Assembly: GCA_015661465.1 (NCBI GenBank)
Contig: DQVZ01000210.1
Coordinates: 1-7,810 of the forward strand
DNA: 7,810 bases
Origin: Aquifex aeolicus
Lineage (GTDB): Bacteria; Aquificota; Aquificia; Aquificales; Aquificaceae
Direction: 5' to 3'
Every line of letters begins with the position of its first letter. The first letter of the stretch is position 1. Shown here in pieces: positions 1 through 5,096 of the stretch. Below the pieces are notes generated by a model that saw only the letters and a list, made by a program, of their open reading frames with translations, ran no database searches and had not been told where the DNA came from. Made by a program: the position numbers and the translations under genes.

Positions 1-600
1 GATCTCACCGACGACATCATAGAAGCGATGGCAGATATACCTCAAGTTTGTAATGCTCTGCATCTACCTTTTCAGGCAGGTTCGAACAGAATTTTAGCTT
101 TAATGGATAGGGGCTATACGAAGGAGGAATATTTAGAAAAGGTATATAAACTAAAGGAAGCTGTGAAAGACATAGCGATGTCTACAGATGTAATCGTAGG
201 CTTCCCAACGGAAACAGAAGAAGACTTTGAACATACTCTAGATATACTTGAAAAAGTAAAGTTTGAGCAAGTTTTTTCCTTTAAATTCTCTCCCAGACCC
301 GGAACTCCTGCAGCTCAAATGCAAGGCCAAATTGAAGACAAAGTGAAAACGGAGAGAATGAAAAGACTTCTTGAACTACAAAAAAGCATCTTGGCAGAAG
401 TTGCGAAGAGATATGAAGGTACGGTTCAAGAAGTTCTCGTGGAGGAAGAAAAAAATGGAGAGCTTATAGGAAGAACTACGACCAATAAGTGGGCTTCCTT
501 TAGGGGAGACAAATCTCTTCTCGGAAAGATTGTGAAAATTAAAGTTGTTAAATCTTCACCTTTTAGTTTAGAGGGTGAGTTTATGGAGGTGATAAAATGA
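1..600 (+). CDS. miaB: tRNA-2-methylthio-N6-dimethylallyladenosine synthase MiaB, 3' part only
   Basis: This is the C-terminal 199 residues of a radical-SAM methylthiotransferase. The reading frame is open from base 1, so the start and the two iron-sulfur cysteine clusters lie left of the window. Visible are the HLPFQAGSNRIL motif and RGYTKEEY of the late radical-SAM barrel, then DVIVGFPTETEEDF and FSFKFSPRPGTPAAQM, which are typical of MiaB. A TRAM RNA-binding domain covers roughly bases 415-600 (GRTTTNKW, LLGKIVKIKVV, FSLEGE). MiaB adds a methylthio group to i6A37 of tRNAs reading UNN codons, in the cytoplasm. The GTPAA form of the motif favours MiaB over RimO or MtaB. The stop codon overlaps the next gene's start as ATGA, so the two are probably translationally coupled. 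Confidence 0.93.
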   Translation, partial: DLTDDIIEAMADIPQVCNALHLPFQAGSNRILALMDRGYTKEEYLEKVYKLKEAVKDIAMSTDVIVGFPTETEEDFEHTLDILEKVKFEQVFSFKFSPRPGTPAAQMQGQIEDKVKTERMKRLLELQKSILAEVAKRYEGTVQEVLVEEEKNGELIGRTTTNKWASFRGDKSLLGKIVKIKVVKSSPFSLEGEFMEVIK

Positions 601-1094
601 GCGAGTTTGTTGAAATGGAAGTTCACGGTATCACATTGGATCCGACAACACAAATGCCGATAGTGGTCTTAAAGGGAAGAGATGATGAAAACCTCATTTT
701 ACCTATATGGATAGGAGCCTTTGAAGCTAACGGAATAGCTATGAAACTTCAAGGGGTAGAACCTCCAAGACCCATGACTTACGAACTCTTGAAAAACATA
801 ATTACCGAGATGGGAGGAAACGTTGAAAAGATTGTAATAAACGATTTAAAGGAAAGCACTTATTATGCGGAAATATATATAAACCAGGGAAACAACACCT
901 TAATAATAGACTCAAGACCCAGTGATGCTATAAATCTCGCACTTAGATTCGGTGCACCGATTTACGTTGCCCAACATGTTCTTGACCAATCAAAGTTACC
1001 TGAGCCAGAGGAAGATGAAGAAAAGAGGAAATTGAGGGAATGGCTCGAAAATATAAAACCTGAAGATTTCGAAATAGGAGGGGAAAAAAGTTAA
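597..1094 (+). CDS. Bifunctional nuclease (BFN, DUF151) family protein
   Basis: A 165-residue cytoplasmic protein made almost entirely of one BFN/DUF151 domain (about residues 1-130). The signature is visible: VHGITLDPTTQMPIVVLKG near the start, ILPIWIGAFEANGIA, RPMTYELL, and IDSRPSDAINLALRF followed by APIYV. The remaining C-terminal 30 residues are strongly acidic and charged. Family members have been reported to cleave DNA and RNA in plants and are structurally known from Thermotoga; the role in bacteria is not settled. The start is fixed by a near-perfect Shine-Dalgarno sequence, GGAGGTGAT at 585-593, 7 nt after GGAGG, and by the ATGA overlap with miaB. Coupling to a tRNA-modifying enzyme may hint at an RNA-related job, but that is inference. 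Confidence 0.88.
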   Translation: MSEFVEMEVHGITLDPTTQMPIVVLKGRDDENLILPIWIGAFEANGIAMKLQGVEPPRPMTYELLKNIITEMGGNVEKIVINDLKESTYYAEIYINQGNNTLIIDSRPSDAINLALRFGAPIYVAQHVLDQSKLPEPEEDEEKRKLREWLENIKPEDFEIGGEKS

Positions 1095-1165
1095 TTCCTG
1101 CTAAAAATATACGCCTCTCCGATTTCGGCAGTTTTTCGTCAAGGAAAGATTAAAGATAGTTCAAA

Positions 1166-1241
1166 TGGTAGGCGGGGCGGGACTCGAACCCGCGACCTCC
1201 GCCTTGTAAGGGCGGCGCTCTCCCAACTGAGCTACCCGCCT
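1166..1241 (-). tRNA. tRNA-Val(UAC)
   Basis: A complete 76-nt cloverleaf on the minus strand. The acceptor stem AGGCGGG/CCCGCCT is fully paired, the D arm is GCTC/GAGC with a GG-containing loop, and the anticodon stem CCGCC/GGCGG carries loop CTTACAA, giving anticodon UAC (bases 1206-1208 on plus). The T arm is GCGGG-TTCGAGT-CCCGC, the discriminator base is A, and CCA is encoded at 1166-1168. It lies 34 nt downstream of tRNA-Glu and has no promoter of its own in the gap, so it is the second gene of a two-tRNA transcript. Confidence 0.97.
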
Positions 1242-1275
1242 TTCTCACGTAATAGTTAAATTCAAAATAAAAAAG

Positions 1276-1353
1276 TGGCACCCCCGGCGGGATTTGAACC
1301 CGCGTTTCCGGCGTGAAAGGCCGGCGTCCTAGGCCAGGCTAGACGACGGGGGC
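1276..1353 (-). tRNA. tRNA-Glu(UUC)
   Basis: A complete 78-nt cloverleaf on the minus strand. The acceptor GCCCCCG/CGGGGGT pairs with a G-U at position 1-72, as is common in tRNA-Glu. The D arm has the GTCT/GGAC form, and the anticodon stem CCGGC/GCCGG holds loop CTTTCAC, anticodon UUC (bases 1315-1317 on plus). The T loop is TTCAAAT, the discriminator is G, and CCA is encoded. It is the first gene after the strong promoter at 1403-1431, with a leader of about 40 nt. The encoded CCA is followed at once by CTTTTTT on the minus strand, which could act as a weak terminator or processing site before tRNA-Val. Confidence 0.97.
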
Positions 1354-1387
1354 TGCCACCCTTTAGATTTTTAGGACTCCCACCGCT

Positions 1388-1433
1388 GCTTGACAAGAAG
1401 ATATTATAGTAAACCATTTTTTTGTTGTCAAGC
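1388..1433. repeat. 9-bp inverted repeat framing the tRNA promoter
   Basis: GCTTGACAA at 1388-1396 and its exact reverse complement TTGTCAAGC at 1425-1433 lie 28 bp apart. The right arm contains the -35 box of the tRNA promoter, and the left arm covers the predicted transcription start. The left arm also puts a TTGACA on the plus strand, but no -10 box lies 17 bp beyond it (ACCATT), so a symmetric divergent promoter is not supported. It may be a paired operator or chance. Confidence 0.6.
1403..1431 (-). promoter_or_regulatory. Consensus sigma-70 promoter of the tRNA-Glu/tRNA-Val unit
   Basis: Read on the minus strand, there is a perfect -35 box TTGACA (plus bases 1426-1431), a 17-bp spacer and a perfect -10 box TATAAT (plus bases 1403-1408). 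An A-rich stretch (AAAAAGC) lies just upstream of the -35. The predicted transcription start is near 1396, leaving a leader of about 42 nt before tRNA-Glu. An exact consensus with ideal spacing fits a stable-RNA promoter. Confidence 0.9.
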
Positions 1434-1571
1434 TTTTTGGGGAGGCTGGTAATTAAGGCTAAAGCCTTCTTCCAATCTCTTCGTTCTCTCCATTATCCTC
1501 TCCATCTATTCTCTTTATTTCATCTATTCGTTAAGAATCCAAGGAGTATTGAAGTTGTTAGGTTCTAAAAA
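1434..1571 (+). other. hom leader: small hairpin and C-rich, G-poor pyrimidine tract
   Basis: The region between the tRNA promoter and hom holds a short inverted repeat, AAGGCT-AA-AGCCTT at 1455-1468, with no T-run after it. From 1465 to 1530 it is about 80% pyrimidine, with 23 C but only 2 G. Such C-rich, G-poor, unstructured RNA resembles Rho-utilisation sites or S1-binding leaders. I found no convincing plus-strand promoter. An orphan AAGGAG at 1541-1546 is too far (25 nt or more) from the hom starts to serve them. Confidence 0.4.
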
Positions 1572-1573
1572 AT

Positions 1574-1578
1574 GGAGG
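1574..1578 (+). promoter_or_regulatory. Shine-Dalgarno GGAGG that places the hom start at 1590
   Basis: GGAGG lies 11 nt before the ATG at 1590. It overlaps the alternative upstream ATG at 1572, which itself is preceded only by A-rich sequence and an in-frame TAA at 1566. The downstream ATG is therefore preferred, although the spacing is a little long. Confidence 0.6.
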
Positions 1579-1589
1579 ATAATTCTCTT

Positions 1590-2897
1590 ATGCACACAGT
1601 TAGGGTGGGAATTATAGGTTGTGGTACCGTCGGAACTGGAACTGCAAAACTCCTAATAGAGAACCGGGAGATTATAAGGAAGAAAACAGATTTAAATCTT
1701 GAACTGGTTAAAGTTGCAGACATAGATTGGAAGAGGGAAAGGGAATTTAACATTCCCGAAAATCTTAGAACCACAAACTACAAGGAAGTTATTGAGGAAG
1801 CTGATATAGTGGTTGAGCTTGTAGGTGGGAAAACTTTTGCCAAACAGGTTATTCTTGAAGCACTTGAGAAAGGGAAATGTGTCGTAACGGCCAATAAACA
1901 TCTTCTTGCAGAAGATGGGATAGAAATTTTTGAAAAAGCCAGAGAAAGAAATTTGTTTATAGGTTTTGAAGCTTCTGTAGGTGGAGGTATTCCCGTAATA
2001 AAGGCACTAAGAGAAGGCCTTGTAGGTAATAGGGTACTAAATATACTGGGCATTTTGAACGGAACTACCAACTATATTCTCACAAGGATGTTTGAGGAAA
2101 ACTTGGATTTTGAGACAGCACTCAAAGAAGCTAAGAAAAAGGGATACGCCGAAGCTAACCCTTCCCTTGATATAGATGGTTGGGATGCAGCTCACAAAAT
2201 AGCTATCTTGGCAATGCTCGCATATGGAAACTACATAGACTTTAAAGATGTTTACGTAGAAGGTATAAGGAATGTTGATAAGTTGGACGTAGAACTTGGG
2301 AAAGAATTGGGATACACATTAAAACTTTTAGCTATTGCTAAAAAGGTAGATTCTGAAATCGAAATAAGAGTTCATCCCACTTTTATCCACTCTGAGGAAG
2401 CACTGGCTAAAGTTTCCGGAGTTTACAACGCTGTAATGATTGAAGGTGATTTTGTAGGGAAAACCATGTTTTACGGTCAAGGGGCAGGTTCTCATCCTAC
2501 AGCTTCTGCGGTAGTATCAGATATAGTTGATGCCGGAAAGTTTTTACTTTGCAAATCAAAACTAAATCTTCCCGTGAACTGGGAAACCGAAACTCTTAAA
2601 GTAAGGAAAAATTTTTACTCAAGGTATTATTTAAGGTTTGATGTACCGGATAAACCCGGTGTTTTGGCAAAAATCGCAAATGTTCTTGCAGATTACAACA
2701 TAAGCATAGCTTCTGTTCTTCAAAAGGAAATGGTATGTAAAATTGCAGGAAGGGAAAACGAAACAATAGTTCCGTTGGTCATACTTACCCATAAGGCCTT
2801 TGAGAAAGATATACAAAATTCCCTTAGAGAAATATCTCGACTTCCCGTAGTAGTTGATAAACCTGTTCTCATACGTGTAGAAGAAGAAGCCTACTAA
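1590..2897 (+). CDS. hom: Homoserine dehydrogenase with C-terminal ACT domain
   Basis: A 435-residue enzyme that reduces aspartate-4-semialdehyde to homoserine with NAD(P)H, at the branch point to threonine and methionine. The N-terminal Rossmann motif is GIIGCGTVGTG (about residues 7-17). Two catalytic lysines expected in the family are visible: K103 in TANKHLLA and K203 in DGWDAAHK. The substrate-binding segment LNGTTNYILTRM is present. Residues about 345-420 form an ACT domain (YYLRFDVPDKPGVLAKIANVL), the usual site of allosteric control, often by threonine. It is a monofunctional enzyme of normal length, with no fused aspartokinase. The start at 1590 is chosen over 1572 because of GGAGG at 1574-1578; the longer form would add only six residues. 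It heads a run of three genes with argB. Confidence 0.95.
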   Translation: MHTVRVGIIGCGTVGTGTAKLLIENREIIRKKTDLNLELVKVADIDWKREREFNIPENLRTTNYKEVIEEADIVVELVGGKTFAKQVILEALEKGKCVVTANKHLLAEDGIEIFEKARERNLFIGFEASVGGGIPVIKALREGLVGNRVLNILGILNGTTNYILTRMFEENLDFETALKEAKKKGYAEANPSLDIDGWDAAHKIAILAMLAYGNYIDFKDVYVEGIRNVDKLDVELGKELGYTLKLLAIAKKVDSEIEIRVHPTFIHSEEALAKVSGVYNAVMIEGDFVGKTMFYGQGAGSHPTASAVVSDIVDAGKFLLCKSKLNLPVNWETETLKVRKNFYSRYYLRFDVPDKPGVLAKIANVLADYNISIASVLQKEMVCKIAGRENETIVPLVILTHKAFEKDIQNSLREISRLPVVVDKPVLIRVEEEAY

Positions 2898-2908
2898 AAT
2901 ATATTTCC

Positions 2909-3247
2909 ATGAGTTTCTTAGTTTTTGTCAGTATGACACCTTTAGGAAAGGGAGAAAGTGTAAGTAAGTATGTTGCTAAAGTAGTGGATATAGTTGACAA
3001 ATCAGGACTTCCTTACATCCTTACTCCTATGGGAACGATAATAGAGGGTGAAGATTGGGATGAAGTTATGAATGTTCTAAAAAAAGGGTTTGAAGCACTC
3101 AAAGAAGACTGCAACAGAGTATCTATTACCATGAAGATTGATTATAGAAAGGGTAAAAAGGGCAGATTGGTTCAAAAAGTGAAATCGGTTCAAGAAAAGC
3201 TGGGAAGGGATATAAATGTAGCGACTGTTTCCAAAGAAGATAAATGA
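2909..3247 (+). CDS. UPF0045 / MTH1187-YkoF family thiamine-binding-fold protein
   Basis: A 112-residue cytoplasmic protein filling one Thiamine_BP (formerly DUF77, UPF0045) domain. Recognisable family features are the first strand ending in PLG (residues 11-13), SVSKYVAKVVDIVDKSG, the LTPMGTIIEG strand-turn, and the helix DEVMNVLKKGFEAL. The family has a ferredoxin-like fold and assembles as dimers or tetramers that bind a small ligand at the subunit interface; thiamine binding has been proposed for some members, but the cell role is unclear. The second half ends in a basic stretch (YRKGKKGRLVQKVKS). No good Shine-Dalgarno sequence precedes the ATG, 11 nt after hom, so translation may rely on coupling. 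Its stop overlaps argB as ATGA. Confidence 0.85.
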   Translation: MSFLVFVSMTPLGKGESVSKYVAKVVDIVDKSGLPYILTPMGTIIEGEDWDEVMNVLKKGFEALKEDCNRVSITMKIDYRKGKKGRLVQKVKSVQEKLGRDINVATVSKEDK

Positions 3248-4137
3248 AAGAACTCATAGAAAAGGCAAATATCCTTCAGGAGGCTCTGCCGTACATAAAG
3301 GAATTCCATGGAAAGGTTTTCGTTATAAAGTACGGCGGCTCTGCTATGTATGAAGAAGACCTGAGAGAATCCTTCGCCAAAGATGTGGTTTTACTTAAAT
3401 ACGTAGGAATAAATCCTGTAATAGTCCACGGCGGAGGACCGCAAATAAGTAAGACTTTAGAGGTCTTCGGAATAAAACCGAAATTTATAAACGGTATACG
3501 AAAAACAGACCAAATGACTATGCACATAGTGGAAATGGTACTTTCCGGAGATATAAACAAAGATATAGTAGCCCTTATAAACAGGTTTAGCGGGAAAAAA
3601 ATTTACGCTGTCGGCCTTTCGGGAAGAGACGGAAGGCTTCTCAAAGCCAGAAAGCTGGATAAAGAAAAATATTTTTCGGAATTAGGATTGCCCGTCCCTG
3701 AAGATGACATAGGTTTTGTAGGTGAAATTACAGATGTAAATGAAGAATTAATTCATACACTTTTAGAACATAACTTTATCCCCGTAATAGCTCCGATAGG
3801 TGTGGGAGAAGAAGGAGAGGCTTACAACATAAACGCCGACATAGCAGCCTCGGAAATAGCAGCGGAACTTAAAGCGGAAAAGTTAATATACCTTACCGAT
3901 ACACAAGGTGTAAAAGATGGAAAGGGGAATTTAATTTCTACATTAACCAAAGAAGAGGCTGAAAAACTGATAAAGGAGGGAATAATTAGGGAGGGAATGA
4001 TACCAAAAGTCAAGTCTGCTATAAAGGCAATAGAGAAAGGTGTCAGGAAAGTTCATATAATAGACGGCAGAGTTAAGCATTCCATTCTACTTGAAGTATT
4101 TACAAAGGAAGGAATAGGTACGGAGGTGGTAGCTTAA
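3244..4137 (+). CDS. argB: Acetylglutamate kinase
   Basis: A 297-residue amino-acid kinase that phosphorylates N-acetyl-L-glutamate with ATP, the second step of arginine synthesis. Motifs in order: KYGGSAM (K29-G32, phosphate binding), VHGGGPQI (61-68, N-acetylglutamate loop), RKTD, GLSGRDGRL, NINADIAASEIAAEL (from N195), LTDTQGV, and GMIPKVKSAIKAI near the C terminus. The N-terminal 20 residues form an extra helix before the first strand, and the C-terminal HSILLEVFTKEGIGTEV is kept. Both traits are found in the hexameric, arginine-inhibited NAGK group (Thermotoga, Pseudomonas), so feedback inhibition by arginine is likely. It overlaps the upstream UPF0045 gene by 4 nt. No other arg gene lies in the window. 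Confidence 0.97.
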   Translation: MKELIEKANILQEALPYIKEFHGKVFVIKYGGSAMYEEDLRESFAKDVVLLKYVGINPVIVHGGGPQISKTLEVFGIKPKFINGIRKTDQMTMHIVEMVLSGDINKDIVALINRFSGKKIYAVGLSGRDGRLLKARKLDKEKYFSELGLPVPEDDIGFVGEITDVNEELIHTLLEHNFIPVIAPIGVGEEGEAYNINADIAASEIAAELKAEKLIYLTDTQGVKDGKGNLISTLTKEEAEKLIKEGIIREGMIPKVKSAIKAIEKGVRKVHIIDGRVKHSILLEVFTKEGIGTEVVA

Positions 4138-4264
4138 AATTAAATTTTTTTATGGGTGTGATTAAAAATCTGGAAGACTCTGTGGTGGAGGCTGTGATAA
4201 CTCCCAAGCCAGCCCGTAATTAAGGTTTATAAAAAATTCTTATATGCTTATTAAATAAGTAAAT

Positions 4265-4284
4265 ATTGATTTACATTGATTTAT
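4265..4284 (+). repeat. 10-bp tandem direct repeat upstream of the H-like gene
   Basis: ATTGATTTAC (4265-4274) is followed immediately by ATTGATTTAT (4275-4284), identical in 9 of 10 positions. The period is one helical turn. It overlaps the candidate -35 region. A near-palindrome CTTATT-A-AATAAG lies just upstream at 4247-4259. Together they could be a regulator site, or simple AT-rich sequence. Confidence 0.5.
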
Positions 4285-4294
4285 GTCATAAAAT
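4266..4294 (+). promoter_or_regulatory. Candidate promoter of the H-like/thioredoxin pair
   Basis: TTGATT (4266-4271), a 17-bp spacer and TAAAAT (4289-4294) match the consensus at 4 of 6 and 5 of 6 positions. The predicted start near 4301 is only about 3 nt before the ATG at 4304. The transcript would thus be almost leaderless, unless translation starts at the TTG at 4325. The surrounding DNA is very AT-rich, so a chance match is possible. Confidence 0.4.
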
Positions 4295-4303
4295 TATAAG
4301 CAA

Positions 4304-4789
4304 ATGGGGGCTCAGGAGAAGGATTTGGGTGCTGCCTGGGAATATCAAGGTTGTGTAATACCGAAGGATTTATATTATGACATCGAAAATCAGGTTTGGG
4401 TAAAGGTAAACGAAGACAGAACGGTAACACTCGGTCTCACAGATGTGGGACAAACTCGGGCAGGAAGACTCTTGCATATAAGGGTAAAATCCTTGGGAAC
4501 TAAAGTAAAGAAGGGAAAACCTGTTGCTACCTTAGAAAGCGGAAAGTGGGCCGGGCCTGTACCGGCATTAGTTGAAGGTGAAATCGTAGATATAAACCCT
4601 AAAGTTGTTGAAGACCCGAATTACATAAACATAGACCCTTATGGCGATGCTTGGATTGTAAAGATAAAACCTTCAAGTGAAGAAACTCTGAAAAGGGATT
4701 TGAGCGAACTTGTAAGCGGAGAAAAGGCTTACGAAGAAATGAAAAAGCATATCGACGAGTGGGATATTGTTTGTATGAGGTGTGTGTAA
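4304..4789 (+). CDS. gcvH: Glycine cleavage H-like lipoyl-carrier protein with CxxC tail
   Basis: A 161-residue GcvH-fold protein, longer than the usual H protein of about 125-130 residues. The core runs from DLYYDIENQVWVKV through LGLTDVGQTRAGRLLHIRVKSLGTKVKKGKPVATLESGKWAGPVPALVEGEIVDIN. The lipoylation lysine is K81, in ESGKW rather than the common ESVKA form. Beyond the core come a charged C-terminal extension and a final C157-M-R-C160; a further cysteine is C17. Canonical H proteins shuttle the aminomethyl group in glycine cleavage, but no T, P or L protein is nearby. Aquificales carry several H-like paralogues, and related lipoate-binding proteins act in sulfur oxidation with Hdr-like complexes, so a redox or sulfur role is possible (inference). 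The ATG has no Shine-Dalgarno; TTG at 4325 with AGGAG at 4314-4318 is an alternative start. Its stop overlaps the next gene by one base. Confidence 0.82.
   Translation: MGAQEKDLGAAWEYQGCVIPKDLYYDIENQVWVKVNEDRTVTLGLTDVGQTRAGRLLHIRVKSLGTKVKKGKPVATLESGKWAGPVPALVEGEIVDINPKVVEDPNYINIDPYGDAWIVKIKPSSEETLKRDLSELVSGEKAYEEMKKHIDEWDIVCMRCV
4777..4782 (+). promoter_or_regulatory. Shine-Dalgarno GAGGTG of the CPTC protein
   Basis: GAGGTG lies inside the last codons of the H-like gene, 6-8 nt before the ATG at 4789. It decides that start over an in-frame ATG at 4759, which would add ten residues and has no such site. Confidence 0.75.
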
Positions 4790-5052
4790 TGAAAGCTCAG
4801 GATAAACATGTTATACTTCTTGTTTCTCAATGGTGCCCTACCTGTCCCCACGCGGATGCATTGTGGAGAAAATTACAGGAAGAATACGGCTTTAAATACG
4901 AGGTTTTAGATATAGGAACTCCGGAGGGTAGATACTGGGTTACCAAGCTGATGGTAAGGAGTGTGCCTTCCACAATTATAGACGGCAAACTTGCATTCGT
5001 AGGGGTGCCAAACGAGGCAGACGCAAGGAGGGCTTTGGAGGAGGGAGTTTGA
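4789..5052 (+). CDS. Small thioredoxin/glutaredoxin-fold protein with CPTC active site
   Basis: An 87-residue cytoplasmic protein, short for thioredoxin and closer to the glutaredoxin / NrdH / small archaeal-type redoxin size. It shows a first strand HVILLVSQ, the active site W-CPTC (residues about 17-21) at the start of the first helix, a second strand KYEVLDIG, and the cis-proline element RSVPSTIIDGKLAFVG. No signal peptide or membrane segment is seen. Such proteins reduce disulfides or carry electrons between thiols. It starts within the stop codon of the H-like gene (TAATG), with a good Shine-Dalgarno sequence in that gene, so the two are made together. A plausible partner is the dihydrolipoyl arm or the CxxC tail of that protein; this is inference from context. 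Confidence 0.85.
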   Translation: MKAQDKHVILLVSQWCPTCPHADALWRKLQEEYGFKYEVLDIGTPEGRYWVTKLMVRSVPSTIIDGKLAFVGVPNEADARRALEEGV

Positions 5053-5082
5053 GCTTTTCCTTTTTACCTCACTTACTAACCT

Positions 5083-5088
5083 TATAAT
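5083..5088 (+). promoter_or_regulatory. Candidate -10 box of glyQ
   Basis: A perfect TATAAT lies 8 nt before the glyQ ATG. No good -35 box is found 16-18 bp upstream (the region is T-rich). If used, the transcript would start at about 5095 and be leaderless. No Shine-Dalgarno sequence precedes glyQ, which is consistent with that. Confidence 0.35.
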
Positions 5089-5096
5089 TAATACTC

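Noticed and set aside
426..653. Open frames on the minus strand and in other frames within miaB, hom, argB, glyQ and rnc
   Set aside because: They lie entirely inside or across well-supported genes, have no ribosome-binding sites, and encode low-complexity, Ser/Phe/Ile-rich translations typical of antisense shadows.
1105..1140. Possible intrinsic terminator for the BFN gene or for the tRNA unit (CCGATTTCGG near a T-run)
   Set aside because: The stem has only 3-4 bp with a 2-4 nt loop, and the T-run starts 3 nt after it; too weak, especially for a thermophile.
1390..1418. Plus-strand promoter for hom from TTGACA at 1390-1395
   Set aside because: The position 17 bp downstream reads ACCATT, and other -10-like sequences are at the wrong spacing.
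4131..4153. A/T-only palindrome AAAATT-A-AATTTT followed by Ts after argB
   Set aside because: No G-C pairs, so it would not fold stably at high temperature; likely AT-rich sequence.
1449..4225. GTAATTAAGG shared by the hom leader (1449-1458) and the argB downstream gap (4216-4225)
   Set aside because: The identity stops at 10 bp; a match of this length between AT-rich intergenic regions is weak evidence for a repeat.
4138..4303. Glycine riboswitch upstream of the gcvH-like gene and glyQ
   Set aside because: I could not find the conserved glycine aptamer core or a tandem aptamer arrangement; the leader from the best promoter is almost absent.
4759..4788. Upstream ATG at 4759 as the start of the CPTC protein
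   Set aside because: It adds ten residues that merely read the H-like C-terminal codons in another frame; ATG 4789 has a good Shine-Dalgarno sequence and the normal fold start.
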